Positions 24,602-33,931 of a stretch of DNA of 40,998 nucleotides are shown one piece after another (position 1 is the first letter of the stretch; the number at the start of each line of letters is the position of its first letter). The notes beneath the pieces were generated by a model. It searched no databases, was not told the DNA's origin, and saw only the letters and a program-made list of their open reading frames with translations. The position numbers and the translations under genes were made by a program. Source of the stretch: CAZODA01 sp964578485 (GTDB lineage: Bacteria > Bacteroidota > Bacteroidia > Bacteroidales > Marinilabiliaceae); the NCBI GenBank assembly GCA_964578485.1, contig CAZODA010000027.1, positions 1 through 40,998 of the forward strand, in the 5' to 3' direction.

Positions 24602-25615
24602 ATGCAGCATTCTTCATTAGTATCCAATTATAATTTTGTTCCCTTAAAGGGCTACGAATATTTTGAAGCCACCACTCAAATAATTTTAGCCGAAATTATG
24701 CGTCGTAAACTTCCCTTTGAGATTATTGACAAGCATAATAATTTGATAGCAGTTAATTATAATGATAAAGAATATATAATTCATGAAGGCACTATTTCTG
24801 ATGCCAACAGTCTTATTGCGTATTGGATCTCTAATGACAAGTGGATGACTAAGCAATTTTTAAAGCGTAAGGGTATTTCTTATGCTCGCGGTGTTTTGAT
24901 TTCGCCTAATTTTAAAACTGAGGAACTTGCAGGATTTAATTTTCCGCTTGTTGTGAAGCCCGCTGATACAGACCACGGGATTGCTGTCAGTGTTAACATT
25001 CGTGATAGGAAAGAGTTGAATAAAGCTATTATGACTGCTTTTAATTATTCTCGTAAAGTTGTTGTTGAGGAGTATGTTTCCGGTCGTGAATATCGCTTTT
25101 TAGTAATTGATGATCAAGTTAGAGCCATAGCTTATCGCGATCCTGCTAATGTAATTGGAGATGGTAAGTCCACCATTAAAGAACTTATCAATGAAAAGAA
25201 CCGTGTACGTGGTGATGATTATACTCATCCCTTATTAAAAATAAAAGTTGATGATGAATTGATGCGTCATTTAACAGATCAAACATTAACTATAGATTCC
25301 ATTCTTCCTGATGGGAAAAAGGTATATTTGCGTTCAAATTCAAATTTAAGTACAGGAGGAGATAGTATTGATTTAACTGATGAGATGCCGGGATTTTATC
25401 GTGAAGTTGCCATTGTTGCAGCAAAATCTGCCGGTTTAAAGCTTGCGGGTGTTGATATTATCATAAAAGATATTGAACAAAATCCATCGCATAATAATTA
25501 TGTTGTTGTAGAATTAAATGCTCCGGCTATGCTGTCTATGCATGATTATCCCTATATAGGAAAAAATCGGCAGGTAGCCCGCTATGTACTGGATTGCATT
25601 TTAAAAAGTAAGTGA
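24602..25615 (+). CDS. ATP-grasp ligase, probable glutathione synthetase (GshAB C-terminal type)
   Basis: A 337-residue ATP-grasp enzyme resembling the C-terminal half of bifunctional GshAB/GshF and the ATP-grasp module of cyanophycin synthetase. Motifs include FNFPLVVKPADTDHGIAVSV (ATP-binding Lys and loop), VVVEEYVSGREYRFLVID, IGDGKSTIKELI, RSNSNLSTGGDSIDLT and the metal-binding segment NYVVVELNAPAMLSMHDYP. The frame is open to a TTG at 24557, but ATG 24602 is the natural start. The next gene is a glutamate-cysteine ligase 42 bp downstream, so it most likely adds glycine (or another amino acid) to gamma-glutamylcysteine. This is a split two-gene route; the terminal amino acid cannot be determined from sequence. 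Confidence 0.78.
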   Translation: MQHSSLVSNYNFVPLKGYEYFEATTQIILAEIMRRKLPFEIIDKHNNLIAVNYNDKEYIIHEGTISDANSLIAYWISNDKWMTKQFLKRKGISYARGVLISPNFKTEELAGFNFPLVVKPADTDHGIAVSVNIRDRKELNKAIMTAFNYSRKVVVEEYVSGREYRFLVIDDQVRAIAYRDPANVIGDGKSTIKELINEKNRVRGDDYTHPLLKIKVDDELMRHLTDQTLTIDSILPDGKKVYLRSNSNLSTGGDSIDLTDEMPGFYREVAIVAAKSAGLKLAGVDIIIKDIEQNPSHNNYVVVELNAPAMLSMHDYPYIGKNRQVARYVLDCILKSK

Positions 25616-25657
25616 TTGCTGTGAAACTCTGTGATTTATTATCTTAATTAAATAAAG

Positions 25658-27016
25658 ATGACAAAGGAAGAAGGACAAAGAGAAGTGATAAAAAACAAAC
25701 AACAGTTGATAGAATACTTTAGAGCAGGAAATAAAGCTCCTGACGATTGGGGCATAGGAACCGAAAATGAACAGTTTCTTTTCTTAAAGGATACTTTTAA
25801 ACGACTTGCATATAATGAAACGCCCGGCATAGGGTCTATTTTTGAATACCTTCAAAATATTGAAGCTTGGCAAGCAATTATTGAAAATGAAAATATAATC
25901 GGACTTAGTAAAAATGGTGCTTCCATAACCTTGGAACCCGGAGGTCAGTTTGAGTTGTCGGGTAAAAAGTTTAGTACTGTACACGAAACTTTTCAAGAAA
26001 TCAATAAACATTTCACCTTACTTCAAGACATTTGTAAAAAGTTTGGAATAAGCAGTGTATGTTTAGGTTTTGATCCTCTAAGGAAGAGGGAAGAAATCCC
26101 TTGGGTACCCAAAAAAAGATATGAATATATGCGTAATTATATGCCAACACGCGGAAATTTAGGTCTTGATATGATGACCCGTACAGCATGTATTCAGGTA
26201 AATATTGATTATGCTGATGAAGCTGACATGGTTAAAAAGATGCGTGTGGCACAGGCTTTTCAACCGGCTGTTACTGCTATTTTTGCAAATTCGCCTTTTA
26301 CCGAAGGACGTCCAAACGGATTTGTTACCTACAGAGCAAGAGTTTGGGATGATACAGACCCTGATCGTTGTGGCTTTTTGCCCATGATATTTGATGAGGA
26401 TTTTGGATTTGAAAAATGGGTAGATTATTTATTAGATATTCCCATGTATTTTATCCATCGTGATGGCGATTATTTCCCATCAGCTAATATTACTTTTAGA
26501 GAATTTATTGAGGGTAAACATCAATGGCAGGCTACTATGTTGGATTGGGAAACTCATGTATCTACAGTTTTCCCTGATGTGAGACTTAAACAATTTATTG
26601 AATTGCGTGGTGCAGATGCCGGATGCGTTAATCATATTGCTGCTTTGGCAGCATTATGGGTTGGTGTTTTATATGACCAACAAAGTTTGGATGAAGCCTT
26701 GGAGCTTTGTGGGAATTGGGATATTGAAGTAATGCAGGGCTTACGTTCTTCTGTTCCTGTTAAAGGCTTAAAGGCTGATTTCGGAAAATTTAGTATCTCA
26801 GAGATTAGTAAAGACTTAGTGGATATATCTTTATCCGGTTTAAGCCGTCGTTCGGCAGCTCTTGGGATTGAAGATGAAGGACGGTATTTAATCCCTGTTC
26901 AGCGGATTGTTGACACCGGAAAAACACAGGCAGAACGCCATCTTGAAAATTATCATCAGAAATGGAAAGGCGATATTAGAGAATTGATAAAAAAATGTCC
27001 TGATATAAATGGTTGA
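25658..27016 (+). CDS. Glutamate-cysteine ligase (GCS2/plant-type)
   Basis: A 452-residue glutamate-cysteine ligase of the plant/alphaproteobacterial (GCS2) type, not the enterobacterial GshA type. WGIGTENEQFLF begins the active-site fold, SITLEPGGQFELSG is the family hallmark, and MTRTACIQVNIDYADE and RPNGFVTYRARVWDDTDPDR follow. It joins glutamate and cysteine through a gamma-peptide bond in the cytoplasm. Length is typical. It lies between the ATP-grasp ligase and an ABC exporter whose start overlaps its stop by 8 bp, so translational coupling is likely. Many Bacteroidota lack glutathione, so this set may have been acquired by transfer. Confidence 0.88.
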   Translation: MTKEEGQREVIKNKQQLIEYFRAGNKAPDDWGIGTENEQFLFLKDTFKRLAYNETPGIGSIFEYLQNIEAWQAIIENENIIGLSKNGASITLEPGGQFELSGKKFSTVHETFQEINKHFTLLQDICKKFGISSVCLGFDPLRKREEIPWVPKKRYEYMRNYMPTRGNLGLDMMTRTACIQVNIDYADEADMVKKMRVAQAFQPAVTAIFANSPFTEGRPNGFVTYRARVWDDTDPDRCGFLPMIFDEDFGFEKWVDYLLDIPMYFIHRDGDYFPSANITFREFIEGKHQWQATMLDWETHVSTVFPDVRLKQFIELRGADAGCVNHIAALAALWVGVLYDQQSLDEALELCGNWDIEVMQGLRSSVPVKGLKADFGKFSISEISKDLVDISLSGLSRRSAALGIEDEGRYLIPVQRIVDTGKTQAERHLENYHQKWKGDIRELIKKCPDING

Positions 27017-28748
27017 TAAGTTTAAGTTTTTATTAAAATATGCCTACCGTTTTCGCTGGTGGTATGCCGGAGGAATTGTTTTCCTTGGTTTAACCATTTT
27101 GGTATCGGTTACCGTTCCCGAATATATTCAAAAAAGTATTGACCTTATTGGCATAGACAGGGCAACAAGTGAAGGCTTATTCTACAACTACATTTTGATC
27201 ATCCTCGGCTTGGCCTTGGTTTTAATGATTGTTAGGTCAATGTCGAGGGTTTTGTTTTTTATTCCCGGTCGTCTTATTGAAAAGCAGTTGAAAGGTGAGA
27301 TGTATCAAAAGCTAACTTCTTTTGGTAAAGATTATTATGACGAGAATTCTTCAGGATCAATAATATCGCGAATCAATAATGATATTAATGGTATTCGTAT
27401 GATTACCGGATTTGGCCTATTGCAGATTTTTAATATTTTATTTTCCTTATCGGTAACACCATATAAGATGTGGAAGATGTCACCATCTTTAACTCTCTAT
27501 GTGATATTTCCGATGCTTATAATATTTATGATTGTAAGATATGGCATTGTTTTTATGGTCCGAAATTCCCATCGGCGTATGGAAGCTCTACAGCGTTTAT
27601 CCGGAAAAACTGTTTCATATCTATCGGGTAACAGTGTAATCAAAAGCTTTAATATTCATAAATGGGCTGAAGATGGAGTGCATAAGGAGAATGTCTCATT
27701 GTTTAAATATACTATGAATATTACCTGGATCCGCTCATTTATTATGCCATTATTATCGGGTCTTGAACAGGTGTTGAAAGTTGTAATACTTTTTGTTGGT
27801 GGAATGTATGTTATAAATAATGAGTTTTCTATTGGTCAGCTTACCGAATACATTGCTTATACTGCTTTGTTAACCCAGCCTATAATGGGCTTGGGTTGGG
27901 TGCTCACTATTTTTCAGCAGGGTTTTGTTGGTATCGATAGTTTGCAAACAATTATCAACCGTAAAGGAGCAGCTGGTACAGCCCCGGGATTAGCTGAAAA
28001 ATCCGGATTATTTACTAATGGTTTGTCGCTTAGAAATCTTAATTATACCTATCACAATGGGGAAGAAGCGGTATTAAAGAATATTTCCTTCGATATCCGC
28101 CCCGGTCAGATAGTTGGTATTACCGGGAAAGTTGGATGCGGAAAAACTACTTTGATAAATTGTATTAATGGCTACTTACGACCCGGAAAAGGTCAACTTT
28201 ATTTTAGTGGAACAGATTCAGTTTATATCAGAAATAAAGATATAAGGTCGGTAGTTAGAACTGTTAGTCAAGAAGTTTTTTTGTTTTCCGACACAATAGA
28301 AAACAATATTGTTTTTGGCTCCAACACTATACTTGATAAAGAGCGTATTGCCAAGGTAATATTTCAGTCGGCTCTAAAAGATGAAATAGAAAGATTTCCC
28401 AAAAAAGAGCTTACCATGGTTGGGGAAAAAGGAATTATGTTGTCGGGAGGCCAAAAACAAAGGATTAGTTTAGCAAGGGCTTTATATTCCCCAATTGAGC
28501 TTCTTATTCTGGATGATGTTTTTTCAGCTGTTGATACAGATACTGAACGTTTTCTTATTCGTGAAATATTTGACAGTAATATTGCATCAACCATTTTAGT
28601 AGTATCTAACCGAATAAGTGTTCTCGAAAAGACCGATTTTATAATAGTACTTGAAAATGGGGAAATTAAAGATCAGGGTTCGCATGATGAATTAATTCAA
28701 AATTCTGAATTTTATTATGATACATGGAAATTACAAGAAGGAAAATAA
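27009..28748 (+). CDS. ABC exporter half-transporter, degenerate-site subunit
   Basis: A 579-residue type I exporter: six membrane segments (residues ~20-310) fused to a nucleotide-binding domain. Walker A is GKVGCGKTT (373-381), the signature is LSGGQKQR, and Walker B reads LLILDDVFSAVD, with Asp503 where catalytic Glu is normal. The switch-loop His is replaced by Asn534 (VVSNRIS). Both changes mark the non-catalytic subunit of heterodimeric exporters such as BmrCD, MdlAB or TM287/288. The gene overlaps the ligase stop by 8 bp and is followed 91 bp later by its partner. Export of the thiol made by the upstream genes, as CydDC does for glutathione and cysteine, is an inference; multidrug export is the alternative. 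Confidence 0.88.
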   Translation: MVDKFKFLLKYAYRFRWWYAGGIVFLGLTILVSVTVPEYIQKSIDLIGIDRATSEGLFYNYILIILGLALVLMIVRSMSRVLFFIPGRLIEKQLKGEMYQKLTSFGKDYYDENSSGSIISRINNDINGIRMITGFGLLQIFNILFSLSVTPYKMWKMSPSLTLYVIFPMLIIFMIVRYGIVFMVRNSHRRMEALQRLSGKTVSYLSGNSVIKSFNIHKWAEDGVHKENVSLFKYTMNITWIRSFIMPLLSGLEQVLKVVILFVGGMYVINNEFSIGQLTEYIAYTALLTQPIMGLGWVLTIFQQGFVGIDSLQTIINRKGAAGTAPGLAEKSGLFTNGLSLRNLNYTYHNGEEAVLKNISFDIRPGQIVGITGKVGCGKTTLINCINGYLRPGKGQLYFSGTDSVYIRNKDIRSVVRTVSQEVFLFSDTIENNIVFGSNTILDKERIAKVIFQSALKDEIERFPKKELTMVGEKGIMLSGGQKQRISLARALYSPIELLILDDVFSAVDTDTERFLIREIFDSNIASTILVVSNRISVLEKTDFIIVLENGEIKDQGSHDELIQNSEFYYDTWKLQEGK

Positions 28749-28839
28749 GATTTCAATGATAAAAATAAATGACAGAATGTTTAAATGCAGAATAAAACAG
28801 TAAGAGTTATTATATAGTTTATTAGGGAACTTAAATTAA

Positions 28840-30609
28840 ATGGCTAAAAGAGTTTTTAAAAATAATGATATCAATCTGATTCGGAAATTTTTCGAATATT
28901 TCATTCCACATAAATGGTGGCTTGTTTTAAGTATAATATCTATTCCTATTATAACAGCTGCTAATATAGTCTTTCTGTGGTTGGTAGAGCGTATTATCGA
29001 TGATTATATAATACCGGGAGATGTTTCAGGTCTTAAAACCTATATAATTTATCTTGCATTCGTACTCATTATAAATTTCTTATTCGACGGCATATATAGT
29101 TATTCATTTTCAAGAGCAGGAAATAGTGCTATTGTTGATTTGAGAAGACATCTTTTTGGCAGGACATTAAGATTCCCAATGAAGTATTATGATAAAAACC
29201 CTATAGGAATTACCTTATCACGGCTAACAAGCGATATGGAATCCATTTCAGAGTCATTTTCTGCAGGAATACTTGGTTTACTCGCTGATGCCATAAAAAC
29301 TATAGCCCTTATAACATATTTGTTTTTTCTTAATTGGCAGCTTACCTTGGTTCTTCTTCTTGTAGTTCCATTTATTTTGCTGGTGATCCGATTTTTACGG
29401 AAAAAGATTCGTAAAGCCTTCAATGAATCCAGAAGTAGCCTTGCCAAGTCAGCAGCTTATTTGCAAGAATCCCTCAATGGAATGAAAACTATTCAACTTT
29501 ATGCGGCCGAAGAAGAAACATTTGCAAGATATGATAAGCTTAACAGACTATACTGTAAATCTCAAAACCGTTCAAATGTTTATGATGCTGCGCTATATTC
29601 AGTAGTAGAAGGAATAACAACCATTGCTACAGCTCTTGTTATTTGGTATGGAGCTATTCAAATCTGGAATTTTGATTATACAATAGGGGTGTTAATTGTC
29701 TTTGTTACTACCCTAAGCAGGCTCTTTGTGCCTGTGCGACAGTTTGCTCAGCAAATAACAACTATTCAAAGGGCTTTGTCGGCACTTGAGCATATTTATG
29801 ACTTATTTGAACAAGGGGAGGAGGCACCACGTGATGAAGAAGTAAGTAGCAAAGCCTTGGATTTTAAAGAGATAGAATTTAAAAATGTTTCTTTTAGCTA
29901 TGATGAGGATGGCCCTGATGTTCTAAGAAATATTTCTTTTAAACTTTGTAAAGGTGATCGTATTGCTTTAGTAGGGAGCACGGGTTCCGGAAAATCTACC
30001 ATTATACGTTTATTAAGTAAGGCCTATACAGGCTATCGCGGTTCAATAACTATAAATGGAAAGGAACTGAGTGAAATTCCATTGGGAATGGTGCGTGAGA
30101 CAATTTCAGTTATGCAACAGGATATTTTTATGTTTAATGATACTGTCCATTTTAATATAGGACTTGGTAAAGAAACTCTTAGTCGAAATGAAATAGAAAA
30201 GGCAGCAGATTTTGTTTATGCCGGTCATTTTATCGACAAACTTCCCGGAGGCTATGAGTTTGTTATTCAGGATAATGGTGATAATTTGTCAAAAGGGCAG
30301 GCTCAATTGATTTCCTTTGCTCGTGCTATATGCAGCCGACGCGAAGTAATAATTCTTGATGAGGCCACCAGCGCTGTTGACTCTTTAACAGAACAATATA
30401 TTCAAAAGGCTATTGGCAATATTTTTTCAACTCGAACAGTAATTGCAGTGGCTCATCGTTTGAGTACTATACGACATTCCGATCTGATTCTGGTGTTGGA
30501 AGAGGGACAAATAATTGAAAGAGGAGACCACAATAAGCTGATGGCAATGCAGGGGAAATATGCCCAGTTGGTAAAGCAACTTTCAGAAATTGAACCTGAT
30601 AAAATTTAA
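28840..30609 (+). CDS. ABC exporter half-transporter, catalytic subunit
   Basis: A 589-residue type I ABC exporter half, partner of the preceding protein. Membrane segments occupy residues ~25-320. The ATPase domain has Walker A GSTGSGKST (379-387), signature LSKGQAQL, Walker B VIILDEATSAVD with canonical Glu508, and switch His539 in AVAHRLS, so this subunit carries the intact Walker B and switch motifs. The signature differs from LSGGQ by Lys at the third position, which is common in this subunit type. The 91-bp gap from the partner is AT-rich with no clear promoter, so co-transcription is likely. A weak hairpin (GCTTAT 30723-30728, ATAAGC 30741-30746, then CTTTT) may end the operon. Confidence 0.9.
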   Translation: MAKRVFKNNDINLIRKFFEYFIPHKWWLVLSIISIPIITAANIVFLWLVERIIDDYIIPGDVSGLKTYIIYLAFVLIINFLFDGIYSYSFSRAGNSAIVDLRRHLFGRTLRFPMKYYDKNPIGITLSRLTSDMESISESFSAGILGLLADAIKTIALITYLFFLNWQLTLVLLLVVPFILLVIRFLRKKIRKAFNESRSSLAKSAAYLQESLNGMKTIQLYAAEEETFARYDKLNRLYCKSQNRSNVYDAALYSVVEGITTIATALVIWYGAIQIWNFDYTIGVLIVFVTTLSRLFVPVRQFAQQITTIQRALSALEHIYDLFEQGEEAPRDEEVSSKALDFKEIEFKNVSFSYDEDGPDVLRNISFKLCKGDRIALVGSTGSGKSTIIRLLSKAYTGYRGSITINGKELSEIPLGMVRETISVMQQDIFMFNDTVHFNIGLGKETLSRNEIEKAADFVYAGHFIDKLPGGYEFVIQDNGDNLSKGQAQLISFARAICSRREVIILDEATSAVDSLTEQYIQKAIGNIFSTRTVIAVAHRLSTIRHSDLILVLEEGQIIERGDHNKLMAMQGKYAQLVKQLSEIEPDKI

Positions 30610-30780
30610 TCATATTCTTAGCTGTTGAAATAAAAATGCTTTCTTAATTTTTGTTTAAATTGCGATAATAATTATCTTTCTATTTAGTTGTTATTGTCTT
30701 AATAATTATCAAGCCTTTTTATGCTTATGTATATATATCAATAAGCCTTTTGCTGTATAAAACAATAAAATTATATAATT

Positions 30781-31494
30781 ATGACCTTGATATCTTCATT
30801 TGAGCGTTATGGTAATCTTCTGAAACAAGAAAATCTTCATACTCTTGATGACCAGATTTTACCAAACACCTTTGTGTTGGAAGCGCCTGAGCCCTTTCCG
30901 GGTTTTTATAACTATTATTCTGATCGTCCCACTGAAAGTAAACCCTTATATGTTTATTTGGTAGTAAGGCGCTTATATACTATTGAAGAAGTTACACGAG
31001 CCACCCAAAATATTCGGCGATATTTTCCTACCGGATTTCATGCAGCACCCGGTGTTGTGCATATATTCAATAAAGAATTTGATGTAATCAGAATTCGACA
31101 TCTTGAAGATTATAACCAAATTTCAGAATTGCAGGAATGTTATATAGATGAAGGTATTGAATTAAGGAAAAAACCCTCTGTTAAGCCCTCAGGTACTGCC
31201 ATTATCAGAATTAAAAAGTTTTTTATCCTTGAAGAAAAACATCCCGGAGTCCTTTTTGATATGACAGAAAAAGATCATGGTTATTTTATTATATCAAAGC
31301 AATTAACCTGGAAATATTTTGCTGATTTAACAAAAAAAGTAAAATATAATTGGGAACAATCTATGTTTGATGCCGCTATCGGGCATCTTCATGTAAATTT
31401 CGGAATTCAAGATATGATAAGAATCTATAATCCTAAAATGGAACTTGAATATCTTATGAATGTAAGAAAAATGTACTTAGATCGCTTGAAATAA
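30781..31494 (+). CDS. Conserved-looking protein of unknown function
   Basis: A 237-residue protein I do not recognise. It has no signal peptide or membrane segment and reads as a soluble cytoplasmic protein of mixed alpha/beta content, rich in aromatic residues (FPGFYNYYSDRP; RRYFPTGFHAAPG; KDHGYFIISKQLTWKYF). Conserved-looking short phrases are VVRRLYTIEEV, SGTAIIRIKKFFILEE and IGHLHVNFGIQDMIRIY. Codon use and base composition resemble its neighbours, and it is long enough to be real. It lies 171 bp downstream of the ABC exporter, after a weak hairpin, and converges with the superoxide dismutase gene. It may be separate from the exporter operon. No function is proposed. Confidence 0.7.
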   Translation: MTLISSFERYGNLLKQENLHTLDDQILPNTFVLEAPEPFPGFYNYYSDRPTESKPLYVYLVVRRLYTIEEVTRATQNIRRYFPTGFHAAPGVVHIFNKEFDVIRIRHLEDYNQISELQECYIDEGIELRKKPSVKPSGTAIIRIKKFFILEEKHPGVLFDMTEKDHGYFIISKQLTWKYFADLTKKVKYNWEQSMFDAAIGHLHVNFGIQDMIRIYNPKMELEYLMNVRKMYLDRLK

Positions 31495-31532
31495 ATAAGA
31501 ATAATTTTAAAGCTAATTAATTTGATATCAAT

Positions 31533-31580
31533 ATTTAAGCTGCTCTGTTATTGCTAAGCCAATAATAGAGCAGCTTAAAT
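31533..31580. terminator. Bidirectional terminator
   Basis: ATTTAAGCTGCTCT (31533-31546) and AGAGCAGCTTAAAT (31567-31580) are perfect 14-bp arms, and the loop adds TTATTG/CAATAA pairing. It stands between convergent stops (31494 and 31600) and has A/T-rich flanks on both sides. Confidence 0.85.
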
Positions 31581-31599
31581 ACTGAGTACCTAAAATAAT

Positions 31600-32337
31600 T
31601 TATTGCAGCGATTTTATAGCTTGTTCGTATCTTTGGTTTACTTCATCCCAATTTATGATAAACCAAAAACTTTGAATGTAATCACCGCGTTTATTTTGGT
31701 ATTTCAGATAATAAGCATGCTCCCACACATCAAGAGCAATTACAGGTATCCCCCTTGTTTGAACAACATCCATTAAAGGATTATCCTGATTTGCTGTACT
31801 CATTACAGCTAACTTTCCGTTATCTTTTACAATTAACCATGCCCAGCCGCTTCCAAATTGTGTTGAAGCCGCATTGTTAAATTCATTTTTCATGGTCTCC
31901 AAGGAACCGAATGTTTCTTCAATGGCGGAAGCTAACTCTGCCGATGGTTCACCTTGTCCGCCGGGTGCCATTATTTCCCAAAACATAGTATGATTGTAGT
32001 AGCCTCCTCCATTATTTCTAACAATAGTACTGAATTTTGATATATTGTTAAAAATAAACTCCATAGATGCATTTTCTATTTCTGTGTCTTTAACAGCATT
32101 AATAAAATTGCTGTAATAGGCTCTGTGGTGCCGTGAATAATGCAGTTCCATTGTTGTTGCATCAATGTAGGGTTCTAATGCATCATAATCATAAGGTAAG
32201 GCCGGAAATTCATGTGTTACAGCTTCACCGGTATAGACTATTTTTTCCTCAACTTGTTTTTGTTCTGTTGATGGAGATACACAAGCCATAAATAAGGCTG
32301 CCGGTATTAAAGAAAATAACCATTTGTAATTTTTCAT
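31600..32337 (-). CDS. Mn-type superoxide dismutase, exported lipoprotein
   Basis: A 245-residue Fe/Mn-family superoxide dismutase with an extra N-terminus: a signal peptide and lipobox (SLIPAALFMACV, lipidated Cys19) and a short charged linker. Metal ligands are all present: His66 (LHYSRHH), His116 (YYNHTMFW), Asp203 and His207 (ALDVWEHAYY). The GGGYYNH and TANQDNP segments put the outer-sphere Gln in the second domain, as in Mn-dependent or cambialistic enzymes rather than classical Fe enzymes. The mature protein should be anchored in the periplasm or on the surface and remove superoxide there. Most bacterial Fe/Mn SODs are cytosolic, so the export is notable. A bidirectional terminator follows. 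Confidence 0.9.
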   Translation of the reverse strand: MKNYKWLFSLIPAALFMACVSPSTEQKQVEEKIVYTGEAVTHEFPALPYDYDALEPYIDATTMELHYSRHHRAYYSNFINAVKDTEIENASMEFIFNNISKFSTIVRNNGGGYYNHTMFWEIMAPGGQGEPSAELASAIEETFGSLETMKNEFNNAASTQFGSGWAWLIVKDNGKLAVMSTANQDNPLMDVVQTRGIPVIALDVWEHAYYLKYQNKRGDYIQSFWFIINWDEVNQRYEQAIKSLQ

Positions 32338-32911
32338 GCTTAGATTGTTTTAAAGTTCGATGATATTAATGTGTTTAATGTTTTTAAGTTTTTGTTGAGC
32401 GTGCTGTGGATTATTGTCTTTTAGAGATTTTGTTTGCTCTGCACTAAATAATGTGTATCAGCTTCTTATAAAACTGTTTTTATTAATTGCTCTTCCATAA
32501 AAGCATTGCTTATTAAACACTGTTTTATACAAAATGTTTAATTTCAATATTATGACTATCCAAAATTTATCTTTATAATAATATTTTAATTAACGCATAC
32601 CTAGTCACTGATAGTTATTAAAAATTTTATTTCATATTTTTTAATGTGATACAAAAAATATCTAAGCTTAACAATTTAGTTTTTCACGAAAGTTTTCAAA
32701 CAAAAAGCTTTTCTTTTAAAATTTGTTTTGCTTTAATAAAAACCATATAATTGTAATGCTTGATTGCCAATGAATAATCATTCTAATTTAAGGATTATTC
32801 GGCAATTAAATGAATCTGTTTTATAAAATATATAGAAAGTGCAGAGAGATTAGTTAGCTGTAAATTTTATAAAACAATCATTTTGAAGTTTAAATTATAA
32901 AAACAAATCTA
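32338..32911. promoter_or_regulatory. 574-bp divergent intergenic region
   Basis: No gene, RNA or dispersed repeat is recognisable between the divergent SOD and GH43 genes. The sequence is very AT-rich. An 8-bp inverted repeat ATTAAACA (32512-32519)/TGTTTAAT (32535-32542) and three occurrences of CTGTTTT(A/T) (about 32474, 32520, 32817) are the only structured words; they could be regulator sites. Both promoters must lie here, but I cannot place them. Confidence 0.4.
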
Positions 32912-33931
32912 ATGAAATTGCTTTCTTTTTCAAGAATAGCTGTTCTTGCTATGTTGATCAGTATTAGCTTTTCAGCCTGTGAAACCTCAGTTAAAGAAAT
33001 TAAATTTTCTAATCCTTTAGTGCTTCAAAGAGCCGATCCTTGGGTTCATAAAGCTGATGATGGCACTTATTACTTTATTGCTACCTCACCTGAATATGAT
33101 AGAATTGAAATAAGAAAATCTAATACAATTAACGGAATTGCAGATGCTGAACCCGTGATAGTTTGGAGTAAATATGAAAATGGGCCTATGAGCCATCATA
33201 TTTGGGCACCTGAGCTCCATCGATTTGATGGTAAGTGGCATATTTATTTTGCCGCAGGCAGGGCTGAGGATGTATGGAAAATAAGGATGTGGGTGTTATC
33301 TAATGAAGCTGAAGATCCAACTGAAGGTGAATGGGTGGAGGAAGGACAAATTTACACACAAAGAGATGCCTTTGCTTTAGATGCCACAACTTTTGAACAT
33401 AATGGACAGCGTTATCTTGTATGGACAGAAAATGGACTTAGTGACTTTAGAGGTACAGGCTTATTAATAGCAAAAATGATTGATAATGTTACTATTGAAG
33501 AACAGGAAACTATTTTAACCATCCCTGAATATGAATGGGAAATCCAAGGACATTGGGTAAATGAGGGACCGGCAGTTCTTAAAAAGAATAACAGAATATT
33601 TATTTCTTTTTCAGCAAGTGCAACCGATCATAATTATGCTATAGGATTGCTGTGGGCTGATGAAAATGCTGACTTGCTAGACCCAGCATCATGGACGAAA
33701 TTACCTGAACCGGTTTTTTATTCTAATCCGAAGTTTAATCGCTATGGCCCCGGACATAATAGTTTTACAATAGCCGAAGATGAAAAAACTGACTTGATGA
33801 TATATCATGCAAGAGATTATAAAGAAATTGATGGCGAACCCCTGCTTGATCCTAACCGACATACGCGAGCGCGTGTAATTAATTGGACAAAAGATGGCTT
33901 TCCCGATTTTGGCCAAGACATCGACGACTAA
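32912..33931 (+). CDS. GH43-family glycosidase (lipoprotein)
   Basis: A 339-residue five-bladed beta-propeller glycosidase of clan GH-F. The N-terminus is a lipoprotein signal (IAVLAMLISISFSACE). The three catalytic acids of family 43 are in place: Asp in LQRADPWV (base), Asp in FALDATTF (pKa modulator) and Glu in WVNEGPAVL (acid). YGPGHNSFT is the conserved C-terminal metal/His segment. Family members act on arabinan, arabinoxylan or xylo-oligosaccharides, probably here on arabinofuranosyl or xylosyl residues in the periplasm. It stands alone, about 9 kb from the GH51 gene, with no transporter next to it. Exact specificity is undetermined. Confidence 0.85.
   Translation: MKLLSFSRIAVLAMLISISFSACETSVKEIKFSNPLVLQRADPWVHKADDGTYYFIATSPEYDRIEIRKSNTINGIADAEPVIVWSKYENGPMSHHIWAPELHRFDGKWHIYFAAGRAEDVWKIRMWVLSNEAEDPTEGEWVEEGQIYTQRDAFALDATTFEHNGQRYLVWTENGLSDFRGTGLLIAKMIDNVTIEEQETILTIPEYEWEIQGHWVNEGPAVLKKNNRIFISFSASATDHNYAIGLLWADENADLLDPASWTKLPEPVFYSNPKFNRYGPGHNSFTIAEDEKTDLMIYHARDYKEIDGEPLLDPNRHTRARVINWTKDGFPDFGQDIDD

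Noticed and set aside
32338..32911. Hidden small gene or RNA in the 574-bp divergent gap
   Set aside because: No open frame with protein-like composition and no convincing RNA fold is visible; only weak inverted repeats.
22265..33931. Complete polysaccharide utilisation locus for arabinoxylan
   Set aside because: GH51 and GH43 genes are 9 kb apart, no SusC/SusD pair lies between them, and unrelated operons intervene.
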